A stretch of 13,058 nucleotides of DNA from Calditrichaceae bacterium (GTDB taxonomy: Bacteria; Calditrichota; Calditrichia; Calditrichales; Calditrichaceae), in contig JANTFQ010000032.1 in the NCBI GenBank assembly GCA_024763405.1, forward strand, positions 1 through 13,058. Direction: 5' to 3'. Below are positions 13,021-13,058 of this stretch, piece after piece (within the stretch, counting starts at the first letter, position 1; every line of letters begins with the position of its first letter). The notes beneath the pieces are model-generated. The model was given only the letters and a program-made list of their open reading frames with translations, made no database searches and had not been told where the DNA came from. Made by a program: the position numbers and the translations under genes.

Positions 13021-13049
13021 TCCCCTCCCTTTTTTTGGAAGGGAGGGGA
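13021..13049. repeat. Perfect 11-bp inverted repeat (polypurine/polypyrimidine)
   Basis: Arms TCCCCTCCCTT (13021-13031) and AAGGGAGGGGA (13039-13049) enclose a 7-nt loop. It directly follows the palindrome at 12996-13019. It could be a terminator for a gene beyond the edge, or part of a REP/MITE-like unit. The lack of a T-tract after the right arm on the plus strand argues against plus-strand termination. Confidence 0.6.
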
Positions 13050-13058
13050 AATCCGCCG

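Larger units (their letters stand above)
12841..13058. other. Gene-free right edge with inverted repeats
   Basis: No coding sequence is supported in these 218 bases. They contain an inverted repeat AGATAAC (12863-12869) / GTTATCT (12885-12891), a 13-base palindrome ATATCA-G-TGATAT (12930-12942), and two stronger repeats described separately at 12996-13019 and 13021-13049. Confidence 0.5.

Noticed and set aside
1..13058. CRISPR array, tRNA, rRNA, insertion sequence or prophage genes
   Set aside because: No regularly spaced direct repeats, no tRNA- or rRNA-like sequence and no transposase or phage-type protein was seen.

Overview
The window reads as an energy-metabolism island of a Gram-negative, anaerobically respiring bacterium. 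About 32 c-type haem-binding motifs lie in 13 kb, spread over three multihaem cytochromes and one sensor kinase. They are accompanied by a Tat-exported iron-sulfur protein, a HybB/NrfD-type quinone-interacting membrane protein and a lipoprotein signal. The AT-leaning sequence, strong AAGGAGG-type ribosome binding sites and gene content would fit the Calditrichota/Ignavibacteria side of the FCB group or a deltaproteobacterial lineage. That placement is inference. TGA is a normal stop here (it ends the hybB-like gene at 4695), so an unusual genetic code is unlikely.

Layout. Positions 1-17 are the first codons of a minus-strand gene running off the edge. Positions 125-1546 (minus) encode a lipoprotein multihaem cytochrome with 11 haem motifs, interrupted by one in-frame TGA at 1354-1352. 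Positions 1547-2028 are a divergent control region with two well-matched sigma-54 (-24/-12) promoter candidates facing outward and a cluster of TGAAAC elements between them. Positions 2029-9569 (plus) look like a single operon: ferritin-like diiron protein, HybA-like 4x[4Fe-4S] protein, HybB/NrfD-like membrane protein, 11-haem cytochrome c, haem-binding sensor histidine kinase, and two response regulators with H-protein-like output domains. A rho-independent terminator at 9616-9645 separates this operon from a convergent minus-strand gene (9644-11179), an SDR dehydratase/epimerase-like protein with an RsbRD-like C-terminal domain. Divergent from that gene, 11416-12777 (plus) encodes an octahaem cytochrome of the tetrathionate-reductase type, followed by a strong terminator at 12810-12840. 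The last 200 bases hold no gene but several inverted repeats, including one resembling a widely dispersed intergenic palindrome.

How the parts may work together (inference). The HybA/HybB-like pair and the 11-haem cytochrome form a membrane quinone/periplasm electron conduit. The octahaem enzyme and the lipoprotein cytochrome are possible terminal or outer-membrane acceptors. The membrane kinase carries two c-haem motifs in its periplasmic loop, so it could read redox state or a gaseous ligand there. It could then signal to two response regulators, one of them apparently tethered to the membrane. Neither regulator has a DNA-binding domain. Both end in a GcvH-like fold that lacks the lipoylated lysine. 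This kinase plus paired degenerate-H-protein regulators, sitting inside a cytochrome operon, is the most unusual system in the window.
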